A DNA stretch of 64,000 bases from an uncultured Erythrobacter sp. (GTDB lineage: Bacteria; Pseudomonadota; Alphaproteobacteria; Sphingomonadales; Sphingomonadaceae). The notes below the pieces were generated by a model. The model did not search any database and was not told the DNA's origin. It saw only the letters and a list, made by a program, of their open reading frames with translations. The position numbers and the translations under genes are program-made. The stretch lies in assembly GCA_947499505.1 (NCBI GenBank), contig CANMOQ010000001.1:1098037-1162036 (forward strand), in the 5' to 3' direction. Shown here piece by piece: positions 8,087-16,548 of the stretch. Every line of letters begins with the position of its first letter. The first letter of the stretch is position 1.

Positions 8087-10414
8087 TCACGGTAGGTAAA
8101 TGATCGCAGCGGTGCCTGCGCCCTCTTCGCTTTGCAGGTCGAAGGTGCCGCCATGCGCCTCAATCAATTGCCGCGCGAGCGGAATGCCCAGCCCCTGACG
8201 CTTTTCATCGTCGGCGCCCGCTGTGCCCAGTGCGCGGGCGAGCTCTTCTGCGCTCATGCCCCGGCCATTATCGGAGATCGCAATTTCTGCGCCCTGCCCC
8301 TTGGCCGCGATATTGATCAGGATTTTGCCATCCTCCGGCGTGCCAGCAATCGCATTGTCGAGCAGATTGCCAAGCGCGCGGCCCAATTGCCGTGGATCGG
8401 CCTGAACAACGCAGCCCTTCTTGCCGCGCAGATCGAGGCCCAGTCCGGCGGTGACAATCGCGGTCTCGCGCTCCCGCACCAGCCCGGTGAGGAACGGCAA
8501 GAGATCGACCTCCTCTTTGCTGATCGGCATCAGGCCCGCTTCGCTTTGCGAAAGGTCGAGCACGTTTTCAACTTGGTCGGTCAGGCGGCTAACCGAGTCG
8601 ATAATAGCATCGACATATTCGCCCATTTGCTCGCTCACCTCGCCCGCCGCGCCGCTCTTAATCAGCTCAGCAAAGCCGCCAATCGAGGTCAGCGGCGTGC
8701 GGAATTCGTAGGACATATTGGCGAGGAAGCGCGCCTTGACTGTGTCGGCCTCTTCCAGAGCGACATTGCGTTCGCGCAGTGCGCGCTCTGCGTTTTCTGA
8801 AGCGGTGATATCCAGCACCGTCAGCAAGCCATTGCCATCGGGCAGCGGAACACCGGCAAATTCCAGCGTGCGCCCATCCTTCAGAGCAATCCGCCCGCCC
8901 TTTTCCTGACGGTCTAGCGTCGCCGCACGCACCACCGCGCTGATCGATTGCGCCTGTCCGCGCTTCGCCAGGTTTTCTCCGATAGCTTCGATCAAAGCCT
9001 CTGCACTGGGGTGCGTATCGAGAAACTCGCTGGTGAGACCCCATGTCCCGGCAAAGCTGCGGTTCCACAATTGCAAAGAGCCATCGGGCGCAAAGATCGC
9101 CAGCGCTTCAAACAGGCTGTCGAGCGTGGCCGCGCGGGTGCGCAGTAGAGTGTCCCGCGTTGCCGAGAGCGAGAGCTGCTCGGTGCGGTCCTCCGCGATC
9201 ATCACCAGCCCGCCGTCCGGCATAGGCTGGGCCACGATCCGCAAATGCGTGCCGCCGGGCAGTGGCCAGGCCTCCTCCTGCGTTTCCGCCGCTTCAAACC
9301 ACGCGGCATGCTCGCGCCGCCATTCCGGGAAATCGCGCACTTCCGGGGTGAGCTTGCGCTCGCGCGCATCGGTCAGAAAACGGTCGAAGGAAATCGAACC
9401 GTCAAGCGATCCCTCGGTCAGCTCAAACAGACGCCGCAGCGGCAGGTTGGCAAAGGTTAGGCGCTCGCTCGCATCGAATAGAGCAACCCCGGCGGACAGC
9501 TGATCGAGCATGGCGCGCTGAGCATCGCGGTATGCGCTGAACTCGCGCCGTTCCTGCTCTTGCTCTTCAATGTCGATCGCATAGCCCGCAACGCCTTCTG
9601 TCCCGAGCGGCAGATCGCTGACCCGCATACTGCGGCGTTGGCCGTGGATGGTGGCGGGTACAGTACGCTCGATTTTGCCGTGCTCGCTCAGCGCTTTACT
9701 CGCAATTTCAGATGGCGTTTCTCCATCCACTGGCTCGATCAATTCCAGCTGCCGCTTGACGACATCTTTGGCGTCGTTCGCTGCAACCGCATCGACATAG
9801 GCCTGGTTCACAAGCTGCAGCTTCATATCATCGCCGCGGAACCACATCGGCATAGGCGCGGCCTCGATCAGGCCGATCAGCGCGGCAAAATCGCTCTCCG
9901 CCCGCGCCGCCGCGCCGCGCAGCCGGTGCAGCTCTTGCTGGCTTTCGGAAAAGTCGAACACCCAGACAAGCGCTGCGCCGCCTGGGGACACCTGCGGATC
10001 GGCCAAGGCCCCTTGCAGCGCCAGACTGCGACCGGAGCCGGGCGGCGTTAGAGTAAACTGAAAAGGGGCCGCGCTCTTTTGCGTCCGGCGCACTTTTTCC
10101 GACAGGTCAGCCAATTGTTCAGCCGACAGCCCTGCGCCCTCGCCGCCGTCGAGCTCGCTCAAAAACTTGGGCATGGTCTCCAGCCCAAACCACCGCGCAA
10201 GCCGCTCTGGCGCTTCGATCCGGCCATCGACCCGCACCAGCAAAGGCACCGCTGGGGCGACATCGAGCATCCGCTGCATCCGCCGCAGCGAAGTCTGCAA
10301 AGCGCCCGTGCGCCGGCTCTGTCCAGAGGCGCGCAGCATCAGCACCGCAGCGCCCACCGTCCATGCGGCGAGCACGAGGCCAATCAGAGCCAAAGCGGTG
10401 GGAGAAAATTCCAT
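8087..10414 (-). CDS. divL: DivL-type sensor kinase homologue with Tyr in place of the phospho-acceptor His
   Basis: A 775-aa membrane-anchored multi-PAS histidine kinase. There is one N-terminal transmembrane segment (about residues 7-27), several PAS-like regions to about residue 530, a dimerisation helix and a HATPase domain with N box (NLLDNA, about 683), G1 (SDNGRGMS, about 715) and G2 (GLGIPLARQ, about 741). The H box reads NMSYEFRTPLTSI, so Tyr569 (codon 8708-8710) stands where His is expected. This substitution marks Caulobacter DivL, a 769-aa cell-cycle pseudokinase in the CckA-CtrA pathway. First gene of the operon running to addA. Confidence 0.88.
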   Translation of the reverse strand: MEFSPTALALIGLVLAAWTVGAAVLMLRASGQSRRTGALQTSLRRMQRMLDVAPAVPLLVRVDGRIEAPERLARWFGLETMPKFLSELDGGEGAGLSAEQLADLSEKVRRTQKSAAPFQFTLTPPGSGRSLALQGALADPQVSPGGAALVWVFDFSESQQELHRLRGAAARAESDFAALIGLIEAAPMPMWFRGDDMKLQLVNQAYVDAVAANDAKDVVKRQLELIEPVDGETPSEIASKALSEHGKIERTVPATIHGQRRSMRVSDLPLGTEGVAGYAIDIEEQEQERREFSAYRDAQRAMLDQLSAGVALFDASERLTFANLPLRRLFELTEGSLDGSISFDRFLTDARERKLTPEVRDFPEWRREHAAWFEAAETQEEAWPLPGGTHLRIVAQPMPDGGLVMIAEDRTEQLSLSATRDTLLRTRAATLDSLFEALAIFAPDGSLQLWNRSFAGTWGLTSEFLDTHPSAEALIEAIGENLAKRGQAQSISAVVRAATLDRQEKGGRIALKDGRTLEFAGVPLPDGNGLLTVLDITASENAERALRERNVALEEADTVKARFLANMSYEFRTPLTSIGGFAELIKSGAAGEVSEQMGEYVDAIIDSVSRLTDQVENVLDLSQSEAGLMPISKEEVDLLPFLTGLVRERETAIVTAGLGLDLRGKKGCVVQADPRQLGRALGNLLDNAIAGTPEDGKILINIAAKGQGAEIAISDNGRGMSAEELARALGTAGADDEKRQGLGIPLARQLIEAHGGTFDLQSEEGAGTAAIIYLP

Positions 10415-10461
10415 ATTATGCAGCTATGCGGCGCAGGGCCGCTATGCAACGGGTGGCGCAT

Positions 10462-10498
10462 GAAAAAGCCCCCGCAAATTCGTATCTTTGCGAGGGCT
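10462..10498 (-). terminator. Rho-independent terminator of ahcY
   Basis: On the minus strand a 12-bp stem (10498-10487 with 10478-10467, one G-U pair) with an 8-nt loop is followed by a T run. It sits 30 bp after the ahcY stop and before the divL start. Confidence 0.88.
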
Positions 10499-10527
10499 CT
10501 TTCAAATTTATCGATGAGTTGAAACGA

Positions 10528-11946
10528 TCAATAGCGGTAGTGATCCGGCTTGAACGGTCCGTCTTTCGGCACACCGATGTAATCCGCTTGCTTCTGGCTC
10601 AGCTGAGACAGCTGCACACCGAGCTTTTCAAGGTGAAGCGCGGCGACCTTCTCATCCAGGTGCTTCGGCAGGACATAGACCTCGTTCTTGTACTCATCCG
10701 CCTTGGTGTAGAGCTCAATTTGAGCGAGCGTCTGGTTGGTGAAGCTCGCGCTCATCACAAAGCTTGGATGACCCGTGGCGCAGCCGAGGTTCACCAGGCG
10801 ACCCTTGGCCAGGATCAGCAGGCTCTTGCCGTCTGGCATGGTCACCATATCGGTGCCTTCTTTGATTTCCTTCCACTCGTAATTGTCGAGCGCGGAAATC
10901 TGAATCTCGCTGTCGAAGTGACCGATATTGCACACGATCGCCATGTTCTTCATCAGCTTCATGTGCTCGCCGGTGATCACGTCTTCATTACCGGTTGCGG
11001 TCACGAAGATATCGGCGCGCTTGGCGCCCTCTTCCATGGACACAACTTCGTAGCCGTCCATCGCCGCCTGCAGCGCGCAGATCGGATCGATTTCGGTCAC
11101 CATCACGCGGGCACCGCCATCGCGCAGCGACGCGGCAGAGCCCTTACCCACATCGCCATAGCCAGCGACGCAAGCGACCTTACCGGCCAGCATTACGTCG
11201 GTTGCGCGGCGGATCGCATCGACCAGCGATTCTTTACAGCCATAAAGGTTGTCGAACTTAGACTTGGTCACGCTGTCATTCACGTTGATCGCCGGGAATG
11301 GCAGCTTGCCTGCCTTCCCGATCTGATAAAGACGCATAACGCCAGTGGTGGTCTCTTCAGACACGCCTTTGATGTTCTGAACGCTCTTGGTGAGATAGCC
11401 GGGCTTTGCCGCAACGAATGCTTTCAACGCGCGCTGGAATTCGATTTCTTCGGCATTCGCTGGAGCAGGCATTTCCTCGCCCGCTTCGATCCGCGCACCC
11501 CACAACGCAAACATGGTCGCATCGCCGCCATCATCCAGGATGAGGTTCGCGGTCAGGTCTGGATCGCTTTCAGTCGACCAATCGAAGATGCGGCCAACAT
11601 AATCCCAATAATCGGCCAGCGTCTCACCCTTGATCGCGAACACGGGAATGCCTTGGTCGGCAATCGCGGCCGCGGCGTGATCTTGGGTCGAGAAGATGTT
11701 GCAGGTCGCCCAGCGCACTTCCGCGCCCAGAGCAATCAGCGTCTCGATCAGCACAGCGGTCTGGATCGTCATGTGGAGCGAACCAGTGATCCGCGCGCCC
11801 TTCAAAGGCTGCGCCGCGCCATATTCCTCACGCAGAGCCATCAGGCCCGGCATTTCGGTTTCAGCAATGTGGATTTCATCGCGGCCAAATTGCGCCAGCG
11901 CGATGTCTTTGATGATGTAGTCTTGAGTAGCGGCTGCGGTGGCCAT
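10528..11946 (-). CDS. ahcY: Adenosylhomocysteinase (S-adenosylhomocysteine hydrolase)
   Basis: A 472-aa NAD-dependent enzyme that hydrolyses S-adenosylhomocysteine to adenosine and homocysteine, clearing the product inhibitor of methyltransferases. Visible motifs are [15 protein letters not shown] (substrate domain), the Rossmann loop [15 protein letters not shown] and the typical C-terminal tail KPDHYRY. Length fits the bacterial form. An AGGAG ribosome-binding site lies just before the ATG. The gene is monocistronic: a terminator follows it and a perfect inverted repeat lies upstream at 12012-12031, suggesting control by a methionine-cycle repressor. Confidence 0.98.
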   Translation of the reverse strand: MATAAATQDYIIKDIALAQFGRDEIHIAETEMPGLMALREEYGAAQPLKGARITGSLHMTIQTAVLIETLIALGAEVRWATCNIFSTQDHAAAAIADQGIPVFAIKGETLADYWDYVGRIFDWSTESDPDLTANLILDDGGDATMFALWGARIEAGEEMPAPANAEEIEFQRALKAFVAAKPGYLTKSVQNIKGVSEETTTGVMRLYQIGKAGKLPFPAINVNDSVTKSKFDNLYGCKESLVDAIRRATDVMLAGKVACVAGYGDVGKGSAASLRDGGARVMVTEIDPICALQAAMDGYEVVSMEEGAKRADIFVTATGNEDVITGEHMKLMKNMAIVCNIGHFDSEIQISALDNYEWKEIKEGTDMVTMPDGKSLLILAKGRLVNLGCATGHPSFVMSASFTNQTLAQIELYTKADEYKNEVYVLPKHLDEKVAALHLEKLGVQLSQLSQKQADYIGVPKDGPFKPDHYRY

Positions 11947-12353
11947 GAGAGACTCCTAGGGGAATGTGAAATTGTTGGGTGCGCCCTAGCGTCCACCTGC
12001 TAGACAAGCAAATATAAAGTAATCTTTATATGTGATCACGGCGAACCCCTAGCGCCTGAATGAGCGCGCGCCGCGGCAAGCGGGCAATAGCGGTAAAGTG
12101 GTGGGCGGCTGCGCGGGGGCGTGCACAGCCGCCTCCCTTTGCGCCAGATCAAAATCCGGCACGGGGGATGAGATCGATTACGTTCTCAAATGAGATGAGT
12201 GCGACCCTGTTTCAACCTACCATGGCCGAGCCGCCTTTACAGAAGGCTGAACCAGCACAGTAAAGCCATCTTAAGCACGACATAGCGCTTGAAGCTGGCC
12301 GCGCGGGCATTAAATCATGGGCTCCAGTTCACTCTTCAATAAAGGACAGCGCG
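11947..12353. other. Divergent intergenic region ahcY / peroxiredoxin (407 bp)
   Basis: It contains the ahcY ribosome-binding site and leader, the palindrome at 12012-12031, a GC-rich stretch to about 12160 and, just before 12354, the peroxiredoxin promoter region and its AAAGGA ribosome-binding site. I see no convincing small gene here. Confidence 0.6.
12012..12031. promoter_or_regulatory. Perfect inverted repeat upstream of ahcY, candidate SahR/ArsR-type operator
   Basis: ATATAAAG-TAAT-CTTTATAT: 8-bp perfect arms with a 4-bp spacer, 66 bp upstream of the ahcY ATG. It is AT-rich in a GC-rich setting. ArsR-family regulators of the methionine cycle (SahR type) are known to control ahcY through short palindromes. 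No such regulator gene lies in this window, so the link is inference. Confidence 0.55.
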
Positions 12354-12833
12354 ATGACGATTTCAGTAGGGGACAAGCTCCCAGACGTGGCTTTGGTAAA
12401 AGCAACCGCAGAAGGGCCAGAGCAAGTTCAAGCCGGAGACTATTTCGCGGGTAAAAAGGTCGCGCTGTTTTCCGTGCCCGGCGCATTTACGCCAACCTGC
12501 TCGGCCAAGCACTTGCCAGGCTTTGTCGACAAAGCCGAAGAGCTGAAAGCCAAAGGCGTCGATGAAATCGTGGGCACAGCAGTCAACGATGCGTTCGTCA
12601 TGGGCGCATGGAACGATGCGGCAGGCAGCGGCGACATCACTATGCTGGCCGATGGCAATGCCGACTTTGCCGAGGCCGTTGGTCTGACAATGGATGGCAG
12701 CGGATTTGGCATGGGCAAGCGCGGACAGCGTTTCTCCATGGTCGTGAATGACGGCGTGGTGGAACAGCTGAACGTAGAAGACGGCGGCGAGTTCAAAGTC
12801 TCCAGCGCGGAATACATGCTCGGCCAGCTTTAA
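12354..12833 (+). CDS. Peroxiredoxin of the Prx5 type
   Basis: A 159-aa thiol peroxidase. The active-site loop reads PGAFTPTCSAKHLPGF, with the peroxidatic Cys at about residue 48 inside the Prx5-family PGAFTPTCS motif, and the C-terminal half follows the Prx5 pattern. It would reduce hydrogen peroxide and alkyl hydroperoxides in the cytosol, probably with glutathione or a glutaredoxin. A strong AAAGGA site precedes the ATG. The gene stands alone and ends in a hairpin shared with the convergent autotransporter gene. Confidence 0.93.
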   Translation: MTISVGDKLPDVALVKATAEGPEQVQAGDYFAGKKVALFSVPGAFTPTCSAKHLPGFVDKAEELKAKGVDEIVGTAVNDAFVMGAWNDAAGSGDITMLADGNADFAEAVGLTMDGSGFGMGKRGQRFSMVVNDGVVEQLNVEDGGEFKVSSAEYMLGQL

Positions 12834-12854
12834 TCAGCAGGTCAATCCAAACGT

Positions 12855-12887
12855 AAAAAGGGCGCCCCGCAAGAGGCGCCCTTTTTG
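12855..12887 (+). terminator. Bidirectional terminator between peroxiredoxin and autotransporter genes
   Basis: A 12-bp perfect stem AAAAAGGGCGCC / GGCGCCCTTTTT with an 8-nt loop, with T runs on both strands. It lies between two convergent genes and can serve both. Confidence 0.9.
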
Positions 12888-12935
12888 TTGGTGGAGACTC
12901 GGACATTTCGCCGGGCCATTGCTGTACAAGCAGGC

Positions 12936-15875
12936 TTAGAAACCAAACGCCACGCCCACGCGCCCGCCGGTTGTGTTGCGCGCAGTAGAGCCCGTCACAC
13001 CGCCAGAGACATAGACCTTGTTCGCAACCCGTGCGGTGATCGCACCGGCAAAGCCCTGTTCCCCTTGGAAGGTGGAGGCGTTAAGGCTGACCGAGACATT
13101 ACTATCCGGCACGATCATCGTCCCGCCAAATGCCATCGCCGCCGCGATCCCGCCGCTTGCACTTTCGCTCAGCTCTTCAAGGCGGAAGTCAAGGTCCTGC
13201 ACCCGCCCTGACAGGGCATCGAACTGTGCGGTCGAGACCTGCGCGACAGCATTGAGCGCCACGCGGACATTGTCGACCGAAGCGGCTGTGGCAACGCTCT
13301 GACGGCCCAGCGTGCCATTGGCGTCCACTGTCACCGCATCAACCGGTCCAACCTGCGCAGTCGTGCTGGCATCAATGTCGCCGATCCGCACCGATGAACC
13401 CGCGCCGCCCAATGTCACTTGGTTCCCGGCTGTGGTCGTCGCATCGCGGCCAATCGCCGTCGAGCTGGCAAAGCCTGCACTCGCCCCGCGGCCCACGGCG
13501 GTGGAATTGACGCCCGTCGCATCCGCAGCAAAGCCAATTGCTGTCGTGCGCCCGCCGCTGGCAGTCGCAGTTGCGCCAATGGCTGTAGCATCAAGACCCG
13601 CTGCGGCTGCCTCTGCGCCGATCGCGGCGGCTGCTTCTCCCGAAGCATTAGCAAACCGGCCAACCGCGATAGAGATTGTTCCGCTCGCGGTCGCCGCCCT
13701 GCCAAGCGCCATCGCCGATGCACCGCTCGCGGTCGCTGCATTGCCAAAGGCCACCGCGTTGTTCGCCGTAGCCGCAGAGTTCCGGCCAAAGGCCGCCGAG
13801 AAGGTTCGCGTGCTTTGTGCGTTCACCCCAAAAGCGCTGGAGCCAAACCCGCTGGCCACTGCATCCGATCCCAACGCCGAAGCAAAAGAGTCCGTCGCCT
13901 GAGCGCCCAGAGCATCTTCATCCGCGCCGTCTCCGCCGATCGCAATCGAGGACGTACCAGTTGAACTCGTATCCACACCCAGAGCAATGCTCCTGTTACC
14001 ACTCGCGCTCGAACCCGCAGCACCGGCAAAGCTGCCCTCAGCATTCGCCACCGCATCCGCACCTAACGCCACGGTTCCTACACCGCTTGCATCCGCATCC
14101 ACTCCCAGCGCGGTAGCGCCCTCAAGCTGTGCGCGGGATCGCCTGCCCACGGCCACCGCATCCAGGCCATTACTAAAGGCTCCTGCGCCAAATGCGATTG
14201 CACCGTCTGTTGTCGTCTCAGCGCTCGCACCAAGCGCGATTGCGTCAGCCCCCGCTGCCAAGGCACCAAAGCCTTCGCCAGATTCTAAAGACCGGCCGCC
14301 AATCGCAATTGAAGCAGCTCCCCGTGCTTCAGCGCCATCGCCGCCAGCAAAGCTGCTTGCACCGGTAGCATCCGCAAAGCGGCCAATTGCGGTCGCCCCT
14401 TCGTCCCTCGCATTGGCAGTGAGACCAATCGCAATAGATGAATCTCCAAAGGAGGCGGCAGAGGCTCCAATTGCAATGGCGTTTGGTTCGGAGGCTTCTG
14501 TGCCACCTTCGCCATCATCTGTTCCGATTGCGATTGCACCGGCGGCATTGGCGATGGCGCCCGTACCCAAAGCTGTGGCGCGAACGGCTGTGGCCTGGGC
14601 TGTCGCACCAATTGCCGTTGCGCCATCAGCTGTGGCTTGTGCACCAGGGTCTACTTCTGAACCCAAGTTGCCGCCAATAGCGGTGGCGCCCGTTGCGCTG
14701 GCGGCTGAACTGAACCCAACTGCCACAGAGGTTCCGCCGGTTGCATCGGCTCCCGCGCCAAAGGCAGATGCTCCGTCCCCGGTCGCGCTGCTAATCAAAC
14801 CGACACTTGTCGCAAATGTCGCGGAAGCAGATGAGCGCTCGCCGAGCGCTACAGCCCCTGAGCCTTCTGCGGCTGCATCCTGCCCAATAGCAATCGCTCC
14901 TCCTGCGGTTGTGCTTGCAGTGCGTCCGATTGCAATTGAGTCGTCTGACAAAGCACTGGCATCCGCGCCCAGCGCGACCGCCGCACGGCCGCTTGCCTGC
15001 GCGCCCGTGCCGCCTTCGCCGTTCTCGTCGCCGCCGATCGCGATTGAGCCAACACCGCTCGCATTGGTGTTATTACCAAGCGCGACTGCGGAGTTTGCAG
15101 TCGCAGCAGCCTCGCTGCCAATTGCGGTGCTTAAAGAAGATTCTGCGAAGGCTACATCGCCAATTGCGATAGAGCCGAATCCACCCGCTTCGGATTCTGA
15201 ACCAAGAGCGACCGACTCGTCACCGATCGCAAAAGCGCTTTCACCAAAAGCGCTTGCAGCATCACCGCTAGCTGTCGCGCCCGAGCCGACTGCAGTCGAA
15301 ATATCGCCGCTGGCTTGAGATCCGGCTCCAACAGCCGTGGTGCCAAACATGCTCGCCAAGGCATCTGAACCAATGGCCGTGGAATTAATATCAGTGGCTT
15401 GCGCGCCCAAAATGTCTGCATCGCCGCCATCACCGCCGATGGCTGTTGTACCAGTTTGCGTAGCATTCGTAGCCACGCCAATTGCTGTAGACCCAGACCC
15501 AGAGGCGAGGCTGTTAACGCCGAATGCACTCGAATTGGCGCCGCTCGCATTTGCCGAAACGCCTACTGCAGTGGTTTGTACACTTGTAGCTCGGCTGATA
15601 GTGCCAATTGCCGTTGAATTTCCCCCAGTGGAAACCGAGTCTGCGCCAATCGCTGTCCCCCTGAGTGACGATGCGTCCGCGCCCACTCCGCAAGCGAGCG
15701 TGTCATCATCACCACTGTCGTCGGTAGCACCGCCAGTGGTATCGACATTTGTATCGGCATTGCCATCACCATTGGTGTCAAGCAGGCAGGTTTCGGCCTG
15801 CGCAGGTGCGGGTTGGAAAGTCAGCGCAGCCAAAGTTGCTGTGGCGGCGGTCGAAAGCAGAAATGTCTTTTTCAT
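12936..15875 (-). CDS. YadA-type trimeric autotransporter adhesin
   Basis: 979 aa from the ATG at 15875, chosen because it follows an AGGGAC ribosome-binding site and begins a classic signal peptide (MKKTFLLSTAATATLAALTF then QPAPAQA, cleavage near residue 27). A short acidic region follows with DTNGDGNAD (calcium-loop-like) and Cys30 and Cys62. From about residue 63 to 830 there are dozens of head repeats of the form AIGxxAxAxGxxSxAxG. A neck/stalk of about 100 residues leads to a C-terminal YadA anchor that ends in Phe. It is expected to trimerise in the outer membrane and display the head for adhesion. The partner or surface cannot be predicted. Confidence 0.93.
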   Translation of the reverse strand: MKKTFLLSTAATATLAALTFQPAPAQAETCLLDTNGDGNADTNVDTTGGATDDSGDDDTLACGVGADASSLRGTAIGADSVSTGGNSTAIGTISRATSVQTTAVGVSANASGANSSAFGVNSLASGSGSTAIGVATNATQTGTTAIGGDGGDADILGAQATDINSTAIGSDALASMFGTTAVGAGSQASGDISTAVGSGATASGDAASAFGESAFAIGDESVALGSESEAGGFGSIAIGDVAFAESSLSTAIGSEAAATANSAVALGNNTNASGVGSIAIGGDENGEGGTGAQASGRAAVALGADASALSDDSIAIGRTASTTAGGAIAIGQDAAAEGSGAVALGERSSASATFATSVGLISSATGDGASAFGAGADATGGTSVAVGFSSAASATGATAIGGNLGSEVDPGAQATADGATAIGATAQATAVRATALGTGAIANAAGAIAIGTDDGEGGTEASEPNAIAIGASAASFGDSSIAIGLTANARDEGATAIGRFADATGASSFAGGDGAEARGAASIAIGGRSLESGEGFGALAAGADAIALGASAETTTDGAIAFGAGAFSNGLDAVAVGRRSRAQLEGATALGVDADASGVGTVALGADAVANAEGSFAGAAGSSASGNRSIALGVDTSSTGTSSIAIGGDGADEDALGAQATDSFASALGSDAVASGFGSSAFGVNAQSTRTFSAAFGRNSAATANNAVAFGNAATASGASAMALGRAATASGTISIAVGRFANASGEAAAAIGAEAAAAGLDATAIGATATASGGRTTAIGFAADATGVNSTAVGRGASAGFASSTAIGRDATTTAGNQVTLGGAGSSVRIGDIDASTTAQVGPVDAVTVDANGTLGRQSVATAASVDNVRVALNAVAQVSTAQFDALSGRVQDLDFRLEELSESASGGIAAAMAFGGTMIVPDSNVSVSLNASTFQGEQGFAGAITARVANKVYVSGGVTGSTARNTTGGRVGVAFGF

Positions 15876-15910
15876 GTTTGGTGTCCCTGTCTTGATGTTC
15901 TTCACAAAAC

Positions 15911-16019
15911 AGACGAGGCGCCTTGCTGCCATGAGAGCAGCGGCCCAATGAGGCGTGACCAATTGGAAGGGTCGTACGTTGACCAATCAGCCACACCTCA
16001 CCGGCAGGGCGCCTCGTCT
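15911..16019. repeat. Nested inverted repeat in the autotransporter leader region
   Basis: The outer arms 15911-15922 and 16008-16019 pair perfectly over 12 bp (AGACGAGGCGCC). Pairing extends 6 bp further on the plus strand using two G-U pairs. Inner arms TGAGGCGTG (15949-15957) and CACACCTCA (15992-16000) pair at 8 of 9 positions. The structure begins 36 bp upstream of the autotransporter ATG, so it could fold in its mRNA leader or in an antisense RNA. Confidence 0.55.
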
Positions 16020-16043
16020 TCAAGGACTTTGATAAAGTACGAC

Positions 16044-16128
16044 CGTTGTAATGAGCGTTGTAAAAAGCGTTGTAAGACCGTTGTAATTGGCCCCAAAAGC
16101 GTTGTAATTTGCAAAAAAAGCGTTGTAA
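16044..16128. repeat. Six phased direct repeats CGTTGTAA
   Basis: Exact copies of CGTTGTAA begin at 16044, 16056, 16068, 16079, 16100 and 16121, so the start-to-start steps are 12, 12, 11, 21 and 21 bp. These are close to one or two helical turns, so all copies would face the same side of the DNA. On the coding strand of the autotransporter the unit reads TTACAACG, 170-255 bp upstream of its ATG. Most likely a cooperative binding array for an unknown regulator. Confidence 0.65.
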
Positions 16129-16192
16129 TTTGAGTTTTGAGGCAATTTCGGCCGAATTTTCTTTGGCCGAAACGAATCACTGCAACGCCGCG

Positions 16193-16209
16193 CGAATCAT
16201 CTTGATTCG
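16193..16209. promoter_or_regulatory. Inverted repeat CGAATCA-TCT-TGATTCG
   Basis: Two perfect 7-bp arms with a 3-bp spacer. A third half-site CGAATCA lies at 16173-16179, 20 bp away. It could be an operator for either flanking gene, or a short hairpin. Confidence 0.4.
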
Positions 16210-16548
16210 GCAAAATGGGGCCCTAGATTGGCCGCTTGGTGAAACCATCGATCTGCCATCCAGAGAGCCCGCAAACGCACACTCCGAATTTTCCTACCAG
16301 AGCGGCGTCCGCTAGCCCGGTCGCGGCTCTTTTTCATCGTGAGTGTCAGTCAATATCGGCAGCGTGTTTGCATCGCGCGGGGCATTATTGCGCGCGCTTA
16401 GGACGTGCCAAACGCGCACAAATCCCAAAAGTCACAACGTCACGTTGCACTTTGCGCGCAAGCCGCTGGAAATGCGCGCTTTTGCTGAAAAGTCACAGAT
16501 TCGAAAAACGCATATGCGTTCCAGCGCGGATCGCCGCCTTGCTAAAGC

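Larger units (their letters stand above)
15876..16548. other. Long intergenic region upstream of the autotransporter (673 bp)
   Basis: It holds the nested inverted repeat, the six CGTTGTAA repeats and the palindrome listed separately. From 16210 to 16548 I see no further repeat or credible gene. Short open frames in both directions lack ribosome-binding sites and recognisable sequence. The folE stop lies at the far end. Confidence 0.6.

Noticed and set aside
10363..12003. 546-aa open frame on the plus strand
   Set aside because: Exact antisense of ahcY, whose own protein is fully recognisable; composition effect of a GC-rich gene.
13987..15318. 443-aa plus-strand frame
   Set aside because: Shadow of the repeat-rich adhesin; Ala/Pro-rich translation mirrors the repeats and no ribosome-binding site was seen.
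13000..15700. Regular repeats that could suggest a CRISPR array or tandem satellite
   Set aside because: They encode the periodic YadA head repeats in one frame; units vary in sequence and there are no unique spacers.
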